From NCBI GenBank assembly GCA_965263045.1, contig CBDHGK010000041.1:4030001-4094000 (forward strand): 64,000 nt of DNA. The letters are read 5' to 3'. A program made the position numbers and the translations under genes. This document shows positions 8,989 through 17,774 of this stretch, piece after piece. The DNA comes from G963664115 sp965263045. GTDB taxonomy: Bacteria > Acidobacteriota > Terriglobia > 20CM-2-55-15. The number at the start of each line of letters is the position of its first letter. Positions within the stretch are counted from its first letter, which is position 1. The notes under the pieces are model-generated. The model had not been told where the DNA came from. It saw only the letters and a program-made list of their open reading frames with translations, and did no database searches.

Positions 8989-9037
8989 AGTTGCGGGACG
9001 GACACCTAATTCGGAATTAGGTGTCCGTCCCGCAACT
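8989..9037. repeat. Perfect 24-bp inverted repeat with one-base loop
   Basis: The arms 8989-9012 and 9014-9037 are exact reverse complements around G9013; the core of each arm is GTCCGTCCCGC next to TTAGGT. It would form a very stable cruciform or RNA hairpin. It lies between the receptor remnant and the SMP-30-like gene; the remaining bases to 9287 show nothing else that I can support. Confidence 0.8.
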
Positions 9038-9287
9038 CAGAAGAGCGAACGGATCGTTGGAGGGGTAGATGTCGAACAAAGGACGAAAACCTCTTGACGC
9101 CCCAGCGTGCGCACATAATCATGAGCAAATAAGTTATTCGCCCGATGATCCGGCGTTTTCTGCCGGGAATCGACGCATTTCGCGACCAGGCAACAAGGGA
9201 CCTGGAGAAGATCGCGGCCTGTGAAGCGCCGCTTAATGTTTTTCCATCAAATACCACGCCGCCCGGCGCGAGGGACTTGGAGAATCT

Positions 9288-10298
9288 ATGAAATTGAACA
9301 CGATATTCACAGTTGCATGGTGTCTGTTGGGATCGGGCCTTGCGATCGGTGCGGTTGGGGCACCTCAGGAAGAAACCCTCCCAAGAAAAGTGACGGTGAC
9401 GGCGATTCCCGAAGTAATCGCGGCTGGAACCGAGTGGCAGCAGGCCTGGCAAGGCACCGACAACGCCGATGGTCTCCTCGGTCTGCCCGACGGCAGCCTG
9501 CTGTTCGCGCAGGAGCAAACCAGCACCATCCGCCGGCTGGATGAGCGGGATTTCGACTCCGCCTACGTCCGGGACACGCATGGCGGCGGGTCGGTTTCGA
9601 TGGACTCCCAGGGCCGTCTGATTTCGGCGCAACGGACATGTACCGATCCAGGTCGGGGCGATCTGCCGTGTGACGAACCCGGGATGATTTCCATCATCCA
9701 TCCGGATAACGAACGCAGAGTCCTGGCAGACAACTATCAGGGTGAGGGGCTTGGACGACCCAACGATCTCGTGACAGCGAGCAACGGCGTGGTGTACTTC
9801 ACCTCCGGCGCGCCCTACCAGATCAAGCCCGGAGGCGAGGTCGTCAATCTGGGTGCCGATATCCGCTCGAACGGAATCATGCTCAGCCCGGACGAGAACA
9901 CGCTCTATGTGACTAACCGCGAATCGATCGTGGCTTTCGATATCGGGGCCGACGGCACGGTCGGTAACCGGCGAACTTTCGTGAATCTGCCCGGCGGTGC
10001 CGGAGGCGCCGATGGCATGGTGGTCGATTCGACCGGTCGACTCTACGTCGCAGCCCAGGCCACAGGCGTCCACGTATTCAGCCCGGAGGGAGCCCACCTT
10101 GGGACCATTCCGACGCCCCGGAACGTCGCCAGCCTGGCGTTTTCAGGACCTGGAAAACGGACGCTTTACGCCACGGGAAGAGGCGGCCTGGCGCCGAACG
10201 GTAAGGAACTCCTTCTGGCAGATGGCTACAGAAACAATACGAAGACGATCTACAAAATCCAGATGCTGTCCCAGGGTTATATGGGCCGCCCGAAGTAA
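9288..10298 (+). CDS. Exported SMP-30/gluconolactonase-like beta-propeller protein
   Basis: A 336-residue protein with a Sec signal (residues 1-25) and a GGAG ribosome site before 9288. The mature part has repeated propeller blades: EGLGRPNDLVTASNGVVYFT, IRSNGIMLSPDENTLYVTN and ADGMVVDSTGRLYVAA. These are the hallmark segments of the SMP-30/gluconolaconase/LRE family. The Asn-Asp of GRPNDL and the Asp of GADGM fit the divalent-metal site. The family includes gluconolactonases and other lactonases; the actual substrate is not predictable here. The hairpin repeats on both sides suggest a single-gene transcript. Confidence 0.85.
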   Translation: MKLNTIFTVAWCLLGSGLAIGAVGAPQEETLPRKVTVTAIPEVIAAGTEWQQAWQGTDNADGLLGLPDGSLLFAQEQTSTIRRLDERDFDSAYVRDTHGGGSVSMDSQGRLISAQRTCTDPGRGDLPCDEPGMISIIHPDNERRVLADNYQGEGLGRPNDLVTASNGVVYFTSGAPYQIKPGGEVVNLGADIRSNGIMLSPDENTLYVTNRESIVAFDIGADGTVGNRRTFVNLPGGAGGADGMVVDSTGRLYVAAQATGVHVFSPEGAHLGTIPTPRNVASLAFSGPGKRTLYATGRGGLAPNGKELLLADGYRNNTKTIYKIQMLSQGYMGRPK

Positions 10299-10313
10299 GC
10301 TCCCGCATCTCGA

Positions 10314-10379
10314 CTGTAGGTGTGCTCTATGAGGGCACATCAAATCTGAAAGCTGTGCGGTCATAGACCGCACCTACAG
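10314..10379. repeat. REP-like doublet, full copy
   Basis: CTGTAGG, a first imperfect hairpin (GTGCTCTATGAGGGCAC), a spacer, a second perfect hairpin (TGCGGTC, ATA, GACCGCA) and CCTACAG, so the ends are inverted repeats. It matches copies at 2781, 10434 and 34670. Confidence 0.75.
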
Positions 10380-10433
10380 TCGGACATGGCGTCGGTTCCT
10401 CGAACCGCCAACCGTCATCCGCTCTACTCAAAA

Positions 10434-10473
10434 CTGTAGGGGCGTTTTGTGCGATCATAGACCGCACCTACAG
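10434..10473. repeat. REP-like element, short copy
   Basis: CTGTAGG at 10434 and CCTACAG ending at 10473 enclose one hairpin based on GCGATCATAGACCGC. It lies 54 bases after the copy at 10314, forming a cluster at the convergent gene ends. Confidence 0.7.
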
Positions 10474-10529
10474 GGCGATTTCAGATTCTTCCACCCCAGG
10501 CGGCGCGCCGGGTGACAGATCACCGGCCG

Positions 10530-11495
10530 CTACGGCACCGCGTTATATCGGGCGGCGCGCTCAAGGATTTCGTCCGCGGTTTCCAATTGCCTTGTAACCT
10601 CGCGCGGCAACCGGTGGGCGTTGTACACGGCGTCAACCTTTCCCGTCGTCCGCAGTTCGGTGAGGGCCTGGTGGTAAGCCGCCAGTGCGATGTCCTGCAT
10701 CATGGACGTAAAGAAGAGCACCTGGACACCAGCATCCCTCACGTCGGCGACATCCATCCCCGCTCCGATTTGAGCCAGCAGGGGTTTTGGAAGCGCGGCG
10801 GCCAACCTGCGCGAGTTTTCGATCGGCTGTACACCGGGGTACAGGACGGCGTCCGCACCGGCCTCCGCATAAGCCACACCCCGCTCGATGGCCTCTTCCA
10901 TAGAGCGATCCGCCCCGAGAGCGTCGGAACGGGCAACGATCGCAATCTCGGATCTCGCATCTACGGCAGCGTGTATGCGGTCCACCATTTTGTCGATCGG
11001 AATGACGTCTCCGCCGAGCCCGATCCGTTCGATCCGAATCCGATCCTCGAACATCACGCCCCCGAGGCCTGCCCTTTCGAATGCCTGCGTCGTGCGATAG
11101 ACGGTCAAGGGGTTTCCACCCCCGTTGTCCGCATCCCCAAGCACGGGAATATTGACGTTCTCGGCAATTCGGGTCGCAAAGTCGAGCAACTCGGTGACCG
11201 TCGTCAGTCCCCAGTCCGGAAGCCCGTTCTCCAGAGCGGTGAGGGAACCGCCAAGAAAGATCGACTCGAAACCCGCGATCTCAACGAGGCGGGCCGAAGG
11301 GCCGTCGAAACAGTTCAGGCAGTAGAACGGCTCCGGCTGTTGGAGCATCTGCCGGTATCTCCCTCCCATCGATGTTGTCGCCCCCGTTGCCTGTGGAGGC
11401 GTGGCGGCCGAGACAGAAGGCGCGGCGGCCATCATCCCCGAAGCTGCGATACCGGCCGTGCGTACAAATTCACGGCGACTCGTTTTCTTTGACAT
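10530..11495 (-). CDS. Tat-exported isocitrate lyase/PEP mutase family protein
   Basis: A 321-residue TIM-barrel protein starting at 11495 after AGGAG. The N-terminus has a Tat-type motif SRREFVRTA (6-14) and a hydrophobic stretch, unusual because family members act in the cytoplasm. DADNGGGNP (121-129) corresponds to the metal-binding DADTGYGN segment of the isocitrate lyase/PEP mutase superfamily; FEDR (149-152), ARSDA (188-192) and ADAVLYPG follow in the right order. The KKCGH loop with the catalytic Cys of lyases is absent (RIRIERIGLGG instead), so it is probably not an isocitrate or methylisocitrate lyase. A decarboxylase, hydrolase or other C-C-cleaving role is possible. It diverges from the symporter pair. 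Confidence 0.82.
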   Translation of the reverse strand: MSKKTSRREFVRTAGIAASGMMAAAPSVSAATPPQATGATTSMGGRYRQMLQQPEPFYCLNCFDGPSARLVEIAGFESIFLGGSLTALENGLPDWGLTTVTELLDFATRIAENVNIPVLGDADNGGGNPLTVYRTTQAFERAGLGGVMFEDRIRIERIGLGGDVIPIDKMVDRIHAAVDARSEIAIVARSDALGADRSMEEAIERGVAYAEAGADAVLYPGVQPIENSRRLAAALPKPLLAQIGAGMDVADVRDAGVQVLFFTSMMQDIALAAYHQALTELRTTGKVDAVYNAHRLPREVTRQLETADEILERAARYNAVP

Positions 11496-11694
11496 AAGAA
11501 TCTCCTGTTTACGCCCAACAGTGCGCGAAATCTTAGACGTCCGTGGATATCCGATGGGCCATCCTAGCACGGTGCGGGTTCCCGTTCTCCGCGATTGTGG
11601 TCTTAACAGCTCATGGCATTTGGATGCAGGCGCCGTTTGTGGTAACTGGTTGCAGGCAATCGGGCCCTTGCCGGGCGAATGAAGAGGACTTCAG

Positions 11695-11904
11695 ATGAAA
11701 GAAACCAATGAGAAGCCGGCGCGCTCGTGGATCGGGGTCGTCTACCTCGGCCTTCTGGCGCTGGTCATTCCCTGGTACTGGCCCGCCGGTGATGTACGCC
11801 ACTTATTCGGATTCCCCCTGTGGTCACTGGCGTCGCTGGGAGGACTCTTCGCTACGTCTCTATTTACAGCCTGGGTCTACTGGACCAGCGACGACACCCA
11901 CTGA
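11695..11904 (+). CDS. Small two-helix membrane partner of the symporter
   Basis: A 69-residue protein with two predicted membrane helices (about 12-30 and 39-62). Its stop overlaps the symporter start by one base (TGATG), so the two are translationally coupled. The pattern, including PWYWP between the helices, resembles the small DUF3311-type subunits encoded before sodium:solute symporters. It probably helps to assemble or stabilise the transporter (inference). Confidence 0.75.
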   Translation: MKETNEKPARSWIGVVYLGLLALVIPWYWPAGDVRHLFGFPLWSLASLGGLFATSLFTAWVYWTSDDTH

Positions 11905-13382
11905 TGTTCGACGTACTACCTTTCGGCATCGGCGCGTGGTTGTTCGTAGGGGCCTATCTCTTCTCGCTGATCGGGATCGGCTGGATCGGCTTCAACGCCC
12001 GCCGCGAAGATACCCTCCGGGATTTCTACCTCGGGGGGCAGGGTTTCGGATTCCTCGTCCTCTTCCTGACGCTATATGCAACCCAGTACAGCGGCAACAC
12101 CGTATTCGGAGTCGCTGGAGCGGCCTACAGAGAGGGCTTCGGCTGGCTGATCGCTGTCCATTACATGCTGGCGATGGTCGTCTGCTACCTCATCTTCGCG
12201 CCCCGGCTCCACACCCTCGCGCGAGACCGGGGGTACGTGACTCCGGTGGATTTCGTCGAGGAGCGCTTCCATTCGCCGTCGCTCTCGCTGCTGTCCTCTA
12301 TCGTGATGATCGTGGCCCTCAATAACTACCTCCTGTCGCAACTGATGACGATGGGACGCGTGCTTCAGGGCTTTGCCGGCCCGTTTGGTGATGTGGCCTA
12401 TAACTACGGCGTGCTCGGCCTGACGCTGATCATGGTGATCTATGGCACGCTGGGCGGCATCCGGGCCATCGCATGGACGGATGTCCTCCAGGGGGGCGTG
12501 TTGATGGTTGGATTTGCGGTCCTGCTGGTGCTGCTGTTCCAGCAGTTCGGACCGCTGTCGGCGGCGACAGAAGCGATTGCAGCCTCGGAAAACGTCGATC
12601 GTGTGGCGCCACTCGATGCGGACATGCAGCGGCAGTGGCTCAGCTACATCCTCATTGTGGGGCTGGGTGGAGCCCTCTATCCCCACGCGATCCAGCGGAT
12701 CTATGCCGCGAAAACCAAACGTGTGTTGAACCGGAGCATGGCCGTCATGGCATTCCTCCCTTTTGCGACCGCACTGATTGCAGTGATCGCCGGCATCTAC
12801 GCGCTGGCCTACATTCCGGGGCTGGCAGGCGCTGCGACGGACCAGGTGATGGCACGCGTCCTGCGTGTGATCCAGGAAAGCTCCACTCTCGGCTACGGCC
12901 TCGTGGTCCTGATCTTCAGCGCCGTACTGGCCGCACTCATGTCGACGGCAGACTCCGCCATGCTTTCCATATCCTCGATGTTCACGAAGGATATCTATAG
13001 CGTCCACCTTCGCCCCAACGCGGCGGAGTCGGGACTCACCCGGATCGGAAAGCGCTGTTCCTGGCTTGTTCTGGGCGTGCTTGCCATCCTGGCCATTCTT
13101 CTGAAAGACCAGACTTCGCTCATCACGCTGATCGATCGGAAGTTCGATGTACTGGTTCAACTCGTGCCGGCGTTCATGATCGGCATCCACTGGCCCGGAC
13201 TGAAGGCCGGACCGACGCTTGCCGGACTGGTCGCCGGACTGGTCATCGCCCTGGCACTCGCGTTCGGACCTTTCGATTTTGTCGTAGCAGGTAAGGTCTG
13301 GGGATTTCACCCCGGATTGTACGGTCTTGCGGTGAACCTGGTGATTGCCGTGGGGGGGTCGCTCTCTCCCCGCAAATCTTGA
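11904..13382 (+). CDS. Sodium:solute symporter family transporter
   Basis: A 492-residue integral membrane protein with about 13 hydrophobic helices, of the SSS family that couples sodium entry to uptake of organic solutes. The start at 11904 overlaps the stop of the small membrane gene; the longer frame would cover it. Family landmarks include RREDTLRDFYLGGQGFG near the N-terminus, GGIRAIAWTDVLQGG in the middle, and the sodium-site helix with AALMSTADSAMLSISSMFTKDIY. The transported solute cannot be assigned. Nearby exported hydrolases and sugar-oxidising enzymes suggest a carboxylate or sugar-derived product (weak inference). Confidence 0.92.
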   Translation: MFDVLPFGIGAWLFVGAYLFSLIGIGWIGFNARREDTLRDFYLGGQGFGFLVLFLTLYATQYSGNTVFGVAGAAYREGFGWLIAVHYMLAMVVCYLIFAPRLHTLARDRGYVTPVDFVEERFHSPSLSLLSSIVMIVALNNYLLSQLMTMGRVLQGFAGPFGDVAYNYGVLGLTLIMVIYGTLGGIRAIAWTDVLQGGVLMVGFAVLLVLLFQQFGPLSAATEAIAASENVDRVAPLDADMQRQWLSYILIVGLGGALYPHAIQRIYAAKTKRVLNRSMAVMAFLPFATALIAVIAGIYALAYIPGLAGAATDQVMARVLRVIQESSTLGYGLVVLIFSAVLAALMSTADSAMLSISSMFTKDIYSVHLRPNAAESGLTRIGKRCSWLVLGVLAILAILLKDQTSLITLIDRKFDVLVQLVPAFMIGIHWPGLKAGPTLAGLVAGLVIALALAFGPFDFVVAGKVWGFHPGLYGLAVNLVIAVGGSLSPRKS

Positions 13383-13507
13383 TTCTGCGGGTTCGGATCC
13401 TGAATCACATCGCAAGGAGATATAGAAACCCCTTCAGCGCGTAGTCATACTGCCGAGAAACCAGGTTTTTGAGTCGCAGACCAGCCCCATTACCCGGCTA
13501 TGATGTT

Positions 13508-14698
13508 TTACTCCGCAGGCTCGATCCTCATGAGACGGCCCTCGGCTTCATCGGTCACGAAATAGATCAACCCGTCCGGCCCTTCTCTTGCGTCCCGAAC
13601 CCGGGTCCCGATGTCGAACAGGGGCTCGCGGATTTCACCCGAGGCAGGCGCGCTCGTGTCGGGAGGGTCCTCGGTGAAACTGATGCGCTGCACCTGCTGC
13701 CCAGCCAGACCGCTGACAAACAGATCGCCCTTCCATTGGGGAAAAATGTCGCCGGTATAGAAGAACATGCCGGAAACGTTGATCCCTGGGTTCCATGACA
13801 TGTAGGGCGGCGTCAATTCGATCCCTTCGGGTGCGGGAATCTCCCCCGGACCGCGGACCGATGTATAGGGCCAGCCCAGGTTTACGCCGGGACGCGCGAT
13901 ATTGATTTCGTCGCCGTGTTCGTTGGTCCAGACTTCCCCGGATTCCGGGTGGACCGTCATCCCATGGATGTCGCGATGCCCATAGGCAAAGATTTCGTCA
14001 CGGTAGCCGTCCCGACCGACAAACGGATTGTCTGCTGGAACCGTGCCGTCGTCATGGAGCCGCAGCAGTTTGCCCGCATGGTCGGTCGTATCCTGTGCCC
14101 GCATCGGCTCATTCCGCTCGGCGGTCGAAAAATAGAGCATGCCGTCCGGCGTGAACCGGATGTAGGAGGAGAGATGCCCGTCGGCCATCGCCCACGCGTC
14201 GGCGACGAACACGTCCGTCACATCCCGAAGCTGATTCCCCTCGAGAGTACCTCGCGCCACGGTCGGGGTCGCCCCCAGTTCACCCGCTTTGTCGTACGTG
14301 AAATAGATCCAGTGGTTGTCCTGATAGTCGGGATGAAGAATGACGTCCATTAACCCGCCACGGCCGGGAACGTAGTAGACATCGGGAACGCCGGCGATGG
14401 GTTCAGGCTCCAGGATCCCGTTACGAACGTAGCGCAGCCGACCCTCAAGTTCGGTCAGCAGCATAGTGCCGTCGGGAAGGAAGGTCAGACCGTAAGGATA
14501 GGTCAGTCCCTCGGCCAGGGTGACCACGCGGACTGAATAATCTTCGGTTTCGAATAGACGCACGTCCAATTCCGCTGCGGCGTCCGGGACGGGCTCCGGG
14601 GTAACGCCTTCGGAAGCGCAGCCCGAAGCGAGTGTCAAAACAAGGGCTGTGGCGAAAATGGAAGCCCTATAGCGACTGCCTGGAAGTGCGTACTTCAT
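13508..14698 (-). CDS. PQQ-dependent aldose sugar dehydrogenase-like lipoprotein
   Basis: A 396-residue protein starting at 14698 after AAGGAG; the longer frame has no signal. The lipobox LASGC anchors it in a membrane. The mature domain is a six-bladed propeller of the soluble glucose dehydrogenase/YliI family: LTYPYGLTFLPDGTMLLTEL, GRGGLMDVILHPDY, IYFTYD, FAYGHRDIHGMTVHPESGEVWTNEHGDEIN. The HRD and EHG segments match the region where this family binds PQQ and calcium. It probably oxidises aldoses in the periplasm. The histidine expected near GGLMDV is replaced by a different residue, so activity is not certain. Confidence 0.85.
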   Translation of the reverse strand: MKYALPGSRYRASIFATALVLTLASGCASEGVTPEPVPDAAAELDVRLFETEDYSVRVVTLAEGLTYPYGLTFLPDGTMLLTELEGRLRYVRNGILEPEPIAGVPDVYYVPGRGGLMDVILHPDYQDNHWIYFTYDKAGELGATPTVARGTLEGNQLRDVTDVFVADAWAMADGHLSSYIRFTPDGMLYFSTAERNEPMRAQDTTDHAGKLLRLHDDGTVPADNPFVGRDGYRDEIFAYGHRDIHGMTVHPESGEVWTNEHGDEINIARPGVNLGWPYTSVRGPGEIPAPEGIELTPPYMSWNPGINVSGMFFYTGDIFPQWKGDLFVSGLAGQQVQRISFTEDPPDTSAPASGEIREPLFDIGTRVRDAREGPDGLIYFVTDEAEGRLMRIEPAE

Positions 14699-14823
14699 GA
14701 AAAAGCTCCTTATTTGTTCAACAATCGGGGATCGTGACGGATAGTTGACTTTAGAGACACCTATATCACAGGCTGAGAACGGGAGTTGACAAAGTCTTGG
14801 CCCCGGAAGGTACTCACAAGGGC

Positions 14824-15756
14824 TCACTCGCTGCCGATGTAGGGGAGCCACCGCCCGAAGAAAATCACACCGACCCAGAAGAGAATCGAACTCACCGCCA
14901 GCATCTTAGTCAGAGGGGACGGTGAATCGTCCGCCCGCAGGGCCCACCCTTCGTCATAGATCGAAAGGTAGAGAAAGTTACCTCCTCCGAGCAGCAACAG
15001 GACCATCTTCCAGTGAAATGCGGGGTTCGCAGCATACTGGGCATGGTTTGCGACGAAGAACAGCATGCCGGTCACGACGTTGATCGCAAACCCAACGACA
15101 ACCCACGGGAGGAGCCGATGCATGGCCGCGAACGAAACGCCTTTGATCACCCCCAACATTCTCAAATTAACCAGCAATACAACGCCGAACAAGATACAGA
15201 GTCCCACGAAATGGATGATCTCGTTGATGGGCCAAACCCAGGGGTTGTCAAACACGAATGACGACGCCACCGCTGCAGTATTGAGCCACGCGGATTCAGG
15301 TCCGGGGGCCGGGGCAAGCGACCTAATCTCGGGATGATTGATCTCACCTCCCAGGTTTGCCGCTCGTGCCATCAACCCCAGCGTCAGGGCTGATAGAAAC
15401 AGGACCGCCGGAATATTCCAGCCAGCGTAATTCGAAACCCTGCGGTATTGCCACAGGACCAGCCACGAGACGAATCCGGTCAGCCCCATAAATACGAACG
15501 CGAGTAATGCCGCGTCCTCGTGCGCTTCGATCATGGCAACGGATATGTCCGGGGCATTCTCCAGAATCAGTTGAGCCGCATTTCCACTCAAGTACGCAGG
15601 AACCGTCACCAGAGCAACGACGACAAACAGACAGAGGCTGGCCCGCTTCAGGTCCTCGCTCCGCCAGACCAGGGCCAACAGGAAAAGGCCAAAACCCAGC
15701 AGGGTGCCGATTGTCGGGATGTGATTGAGGAGGACGTGCAAATGTGCGAGGTTCAT
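14824..15756 (-). CDS. Polytopic membrane protein with DUF2231-like N-terminus and DUF6644-like C-terminus
   Basis: A 310-residue protein with eight or so hydrophobic helices. The N-terminal half (LHVLLNHIPTIGTLLGFGLFLLAL and HEDAALLAFV) resembles DUF2231-type membrane domains with conserved His residues. The C-terminal half (INEIIHFVGLCILFGVVLLVNLRMLGV and NPAFHWKMVLLL) resembles the whole protein encoded next at 15824. The His pairs inside helices would suit haem ligation, so a cytochrome-b-like role is possible (inference). It probably shares a transcript with the 15824 gene, 67 bases upstream of it on the minus strand. No established function. Confidence 0.7.
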   Translation of the reverse strand: MNLAHLHVLLNHIPTIGTLLGFGLFLLALVWRSEDLKRASLCLFVVVALVTVPAYLSGNAAQLILENAPDISVAMIEAHEDAALLAFVFMGLTGFVSWLVLWQYRRVSNYAGWNIPAVLFLSALTLGLMARAANLGGEINHPEIRSLAPAPGPESAWLNTAAVASSFVFDNPWVWPINEIIHFVGLCILFGVVLLVNLRMLGVIKGVSFAAMHRLLPWVVVGFAINVVTGMLFFVANHAQYAANPAFHWKMVLLLLGGGNFLYLSIYDEGWALRADDSPSPLTKMLAVSSILFWVGVIFFGRWLPYIGSE

Positions 15757-15823
15757 ATCGGACTATTCTCGACGCTCCGATCAGCGGCGTCGCCTCGGGT
15801 GAAATCGGTCAACACTGGGCCGG

Positions 15824-16315
15824 TTATTGAATGAACTCATTGATGTAGGCCATCAGACGCCCTGCGGAAAGGGCAACAAACCATGCCGAGAGCGATGCCG
15901 CCGCGAATAGCTTGCCGCGCATCCCGACCCGGCCCTCATCGGCAGCCTCAGTCCGGAACTCCGTGCTTCGGAGTAGCACCAGGAACACCATCGCCACTCC
16001 GACACAGGCGAGTTTCACAAAGAAGGCTGGATTCGCAAAATGCCTCGTGGCATCCGCGGCAAAAAGTAGCGCACCCGTGGTCGCGTTCAGTGCAAACCCC
16101 GCCCACATCAGCGGATACGCTCTCACCAGTGCCGGCAATGGAACCGCTGGAGCAAAACCAAGCACCCTGAAATCCAGTGCCACGCTCAGGCCCACCAGCA
16201 CACTCAGGCCGAGGGTGTGGAGAAAGAGAACAAGAGGGTATCCGGTCAGCGTCCCGCCCTCGCGGATCCACGCAGGCAAACTGCTCTGTTCCAGCAGGAT
16301 AAAAAAAGAATCCAT
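15824..16315 (-). CDS. DUF6644-like four-helix membrane protein
   Basis: A 163-residue membrane protein with about four helices. The first helix carries YPLVLFLHTLGLSVLVGLSVALDFRVLGF, and a later one NPAFFVKLACVGVAMVFLVLL. The same order is found in the C-terminal half of the neighbouring 310-residue protein (HFVGL...RMLG and NPAFHWK). His and Arg in the membrane segments hint at a redox or proton-linked role, but none is shown. It is the first gene of a probable two-gene minus-strand operon. Confidence 0.7.
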   Translation of the reverse strand: MDSFFILLEQSSLPAWIREGGTLTGYPLVLFLHTLGLSVLVGLSVALDFRVLGFAPAVPLPALVRAYPLMWAGFALNATTGALLFAADATRHFANPAFFVKLACVGVAMVFLVLLRSTEFRTEAADEGRVGMRGKLFAAASLSAWFVALSAGRLMAYINEFIQ

Positions 16316-16515
16316 CTGTTTCTAGCGGGCGCCAATACCGGGAGCGGCACCAAATCCAGCCACGGGCGACGCCGTCGAAACCCAGCAGGAGAATCGCATA
16401 TCAGGTCGCAATGTAGACGTGGGTAAACGAAGACATGATCCGCGGCAATGCAGCATGGAGGCAGCCCGCCCGAGTGGCGTCGGACCGTGATTCGTCAGCG
16501 GGTTTTCCGAAACCG

Positions 16516-17616
16516 CTACTCGGTCCTCCATGCCAGTTGAGCCTTGTAGCATTCAAGCAGAACGGTAAAATAGCGCCCGACGGCATCCCGGTTAACGAAA
16601 GAGTGGGGTTCCCCCTCCAGTCGCAGCACGTCGGCAAGAATCCCCTCCGGATTTCCACCGCCCGATTCATCGGGATTCATGATTCGCCAGGCCCGGATTT
16701 TTTCCAGCATATTTGCGTGCCTCACGGTCTGAGTCAGAATCGTGTCGACACCGGCTGCTTCTGCAAAATCCCTGAAGCGCTCCGCAGATGCGATAAACGT
16801 CTCCATCATCGTGACGCCGTCCGGAAAATACTGGACACCCTGACGACCGATGGTGATATCGGTACCACCCCAGAACGCGGCCACATGGCGGCCATCGTCT
16901 GAGTTAACACTCTTTTTATTCCAGAGCGGCTCGATGATCATGGACAACGTGCCCGGAGTGTGGCCGGGGGTGATATGCAGGGTGACGGTCGTCTCCCCGA
17001 GCGTCAGCCGCATCCCATCCGTTGCCACCATGTCCCGCGTCGGCTTCAGTTCCTGAGGATTGTTGTCTTCCTCGACGACGTCCCAATCCGCATCGGACAT
17101 GACGATCCGGGCGGACGGGTACAACTTCTGCAGAACACTCGCGCCAAAGAACCGGTCGTCGTGGCCATGGCTGACGATGATGTACTTGATGTTTTCAGGA
17201 TCGAGCCCAAACTGGAGCAGACCGAGAACCAGTTCTTCGCTGTTGTAGTGGTAACTGGTGTCGATGATGAAGATCCCCTCGGACGTGTTGACCGCAAATA
17301 CCCCGGCCCCGCTGGTGCCGATGAAGTACAGGTTATCGAAAAGATTTGCCGGGGGTCGATACCAGTCCTCGCGAGGCCGTGAAGCCGTTCGGTCCTGCTG
17401 GCGCAGCTGATCCGGCAACGTGGGTTCGGCGCACATCTGCTCGTGCAGCCGGTCGAAAACGTGAAACGGCTGCAGGGGATTTTCAACGTCCGGTGCGATC
17501 GCAGCCCGGGCTGCCTCAACATGGGTCCGGGCCTCGTCGGTCTGGGCTGTTGCAATCCGGGCCCAACCGAACACGAGCAAAACACTGCACAGCGCAGGTG
17601 CCAGATAACGTGTCAT
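16516..17616 (-). CDS. Exported metallo-beta-lactamase-fold hydrolase-like protein
   Basis: A 366-residue protein from the ATG at 17616 (GGAGAG upstream; the longer frame lacks a signal). A Sec signal ends near ATAQ. The MBL core begins at LFDNLYFIGTSGAGVFAVNTSEGIFIID. The zinc motif reads SHGHDDRFFG: the first two His and the Asp are present, but the final His of HxHxDH is Arg. TPGHTPG supplies the next ligand. This places it near B3-like or quinoprotein-relay MBL proteins, with a weakened second zinc site. It is a paralogue of the protein at 1-842, whose motif is eroded further. Substrate unknown. Confidence 0.85.
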   Translation of the reverse strand: MTRYLAPALCSVLLVFGWARIATAQTDEARTHVEAARAAIAPDVENPLQPFHVFDRLHEQMCAEPTLPDQLRQQDRTASRPREDWYRPPANLFDNLYFIGTSGAGVFAVNTSEGIFIIDTSYHYNSEELVLGLLQFGLDPENIKYIIVSHGHDDRFFGASVLQKLYPSARIVMSDADWDVVEEDNNPQELKPTRDMVATDGMRLTLGETTVTLHITPGHTPGTLSMIIEPLWNKKSVNSDDGRHVAAFWGGTDITIGRQGVQYFPDGVTMMETFIASAERFRDFAEAAGVDTILTQTVRHANMLEKIRAWRIMNPDESGGGNPEGILADVLRLEGEPHSFVNRDAVGRYFTVLLECYKAQLAWRTE

Positions 17617-17774
17617 GGCCTCTCTCCTCGTAATGTGGGTTCGAGTCTCATCAGTCGTCGCGTTATAGTTCGTCCGGACGCAGGATTTCGCTTCCGCGAC
17701 GAAGCCTGACGCGGTAGTTACAGGGGACGATGCAGCTTCAGATACCGACACCACTTTGTAGATGAATCTAAAGG

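Noticed and set aside
9006..10097. Long minus-strand open frame of 363 codons
   Set aside because: Lies across the SMP-30-like gene, which has a signal peptide, ribosome site and family motifs; the minus frame has none.
12072..13415. Minus-strand frame of 447 codons
   Set aside because: His/Arg-rich shadow of the sodium:solute symporter gene.
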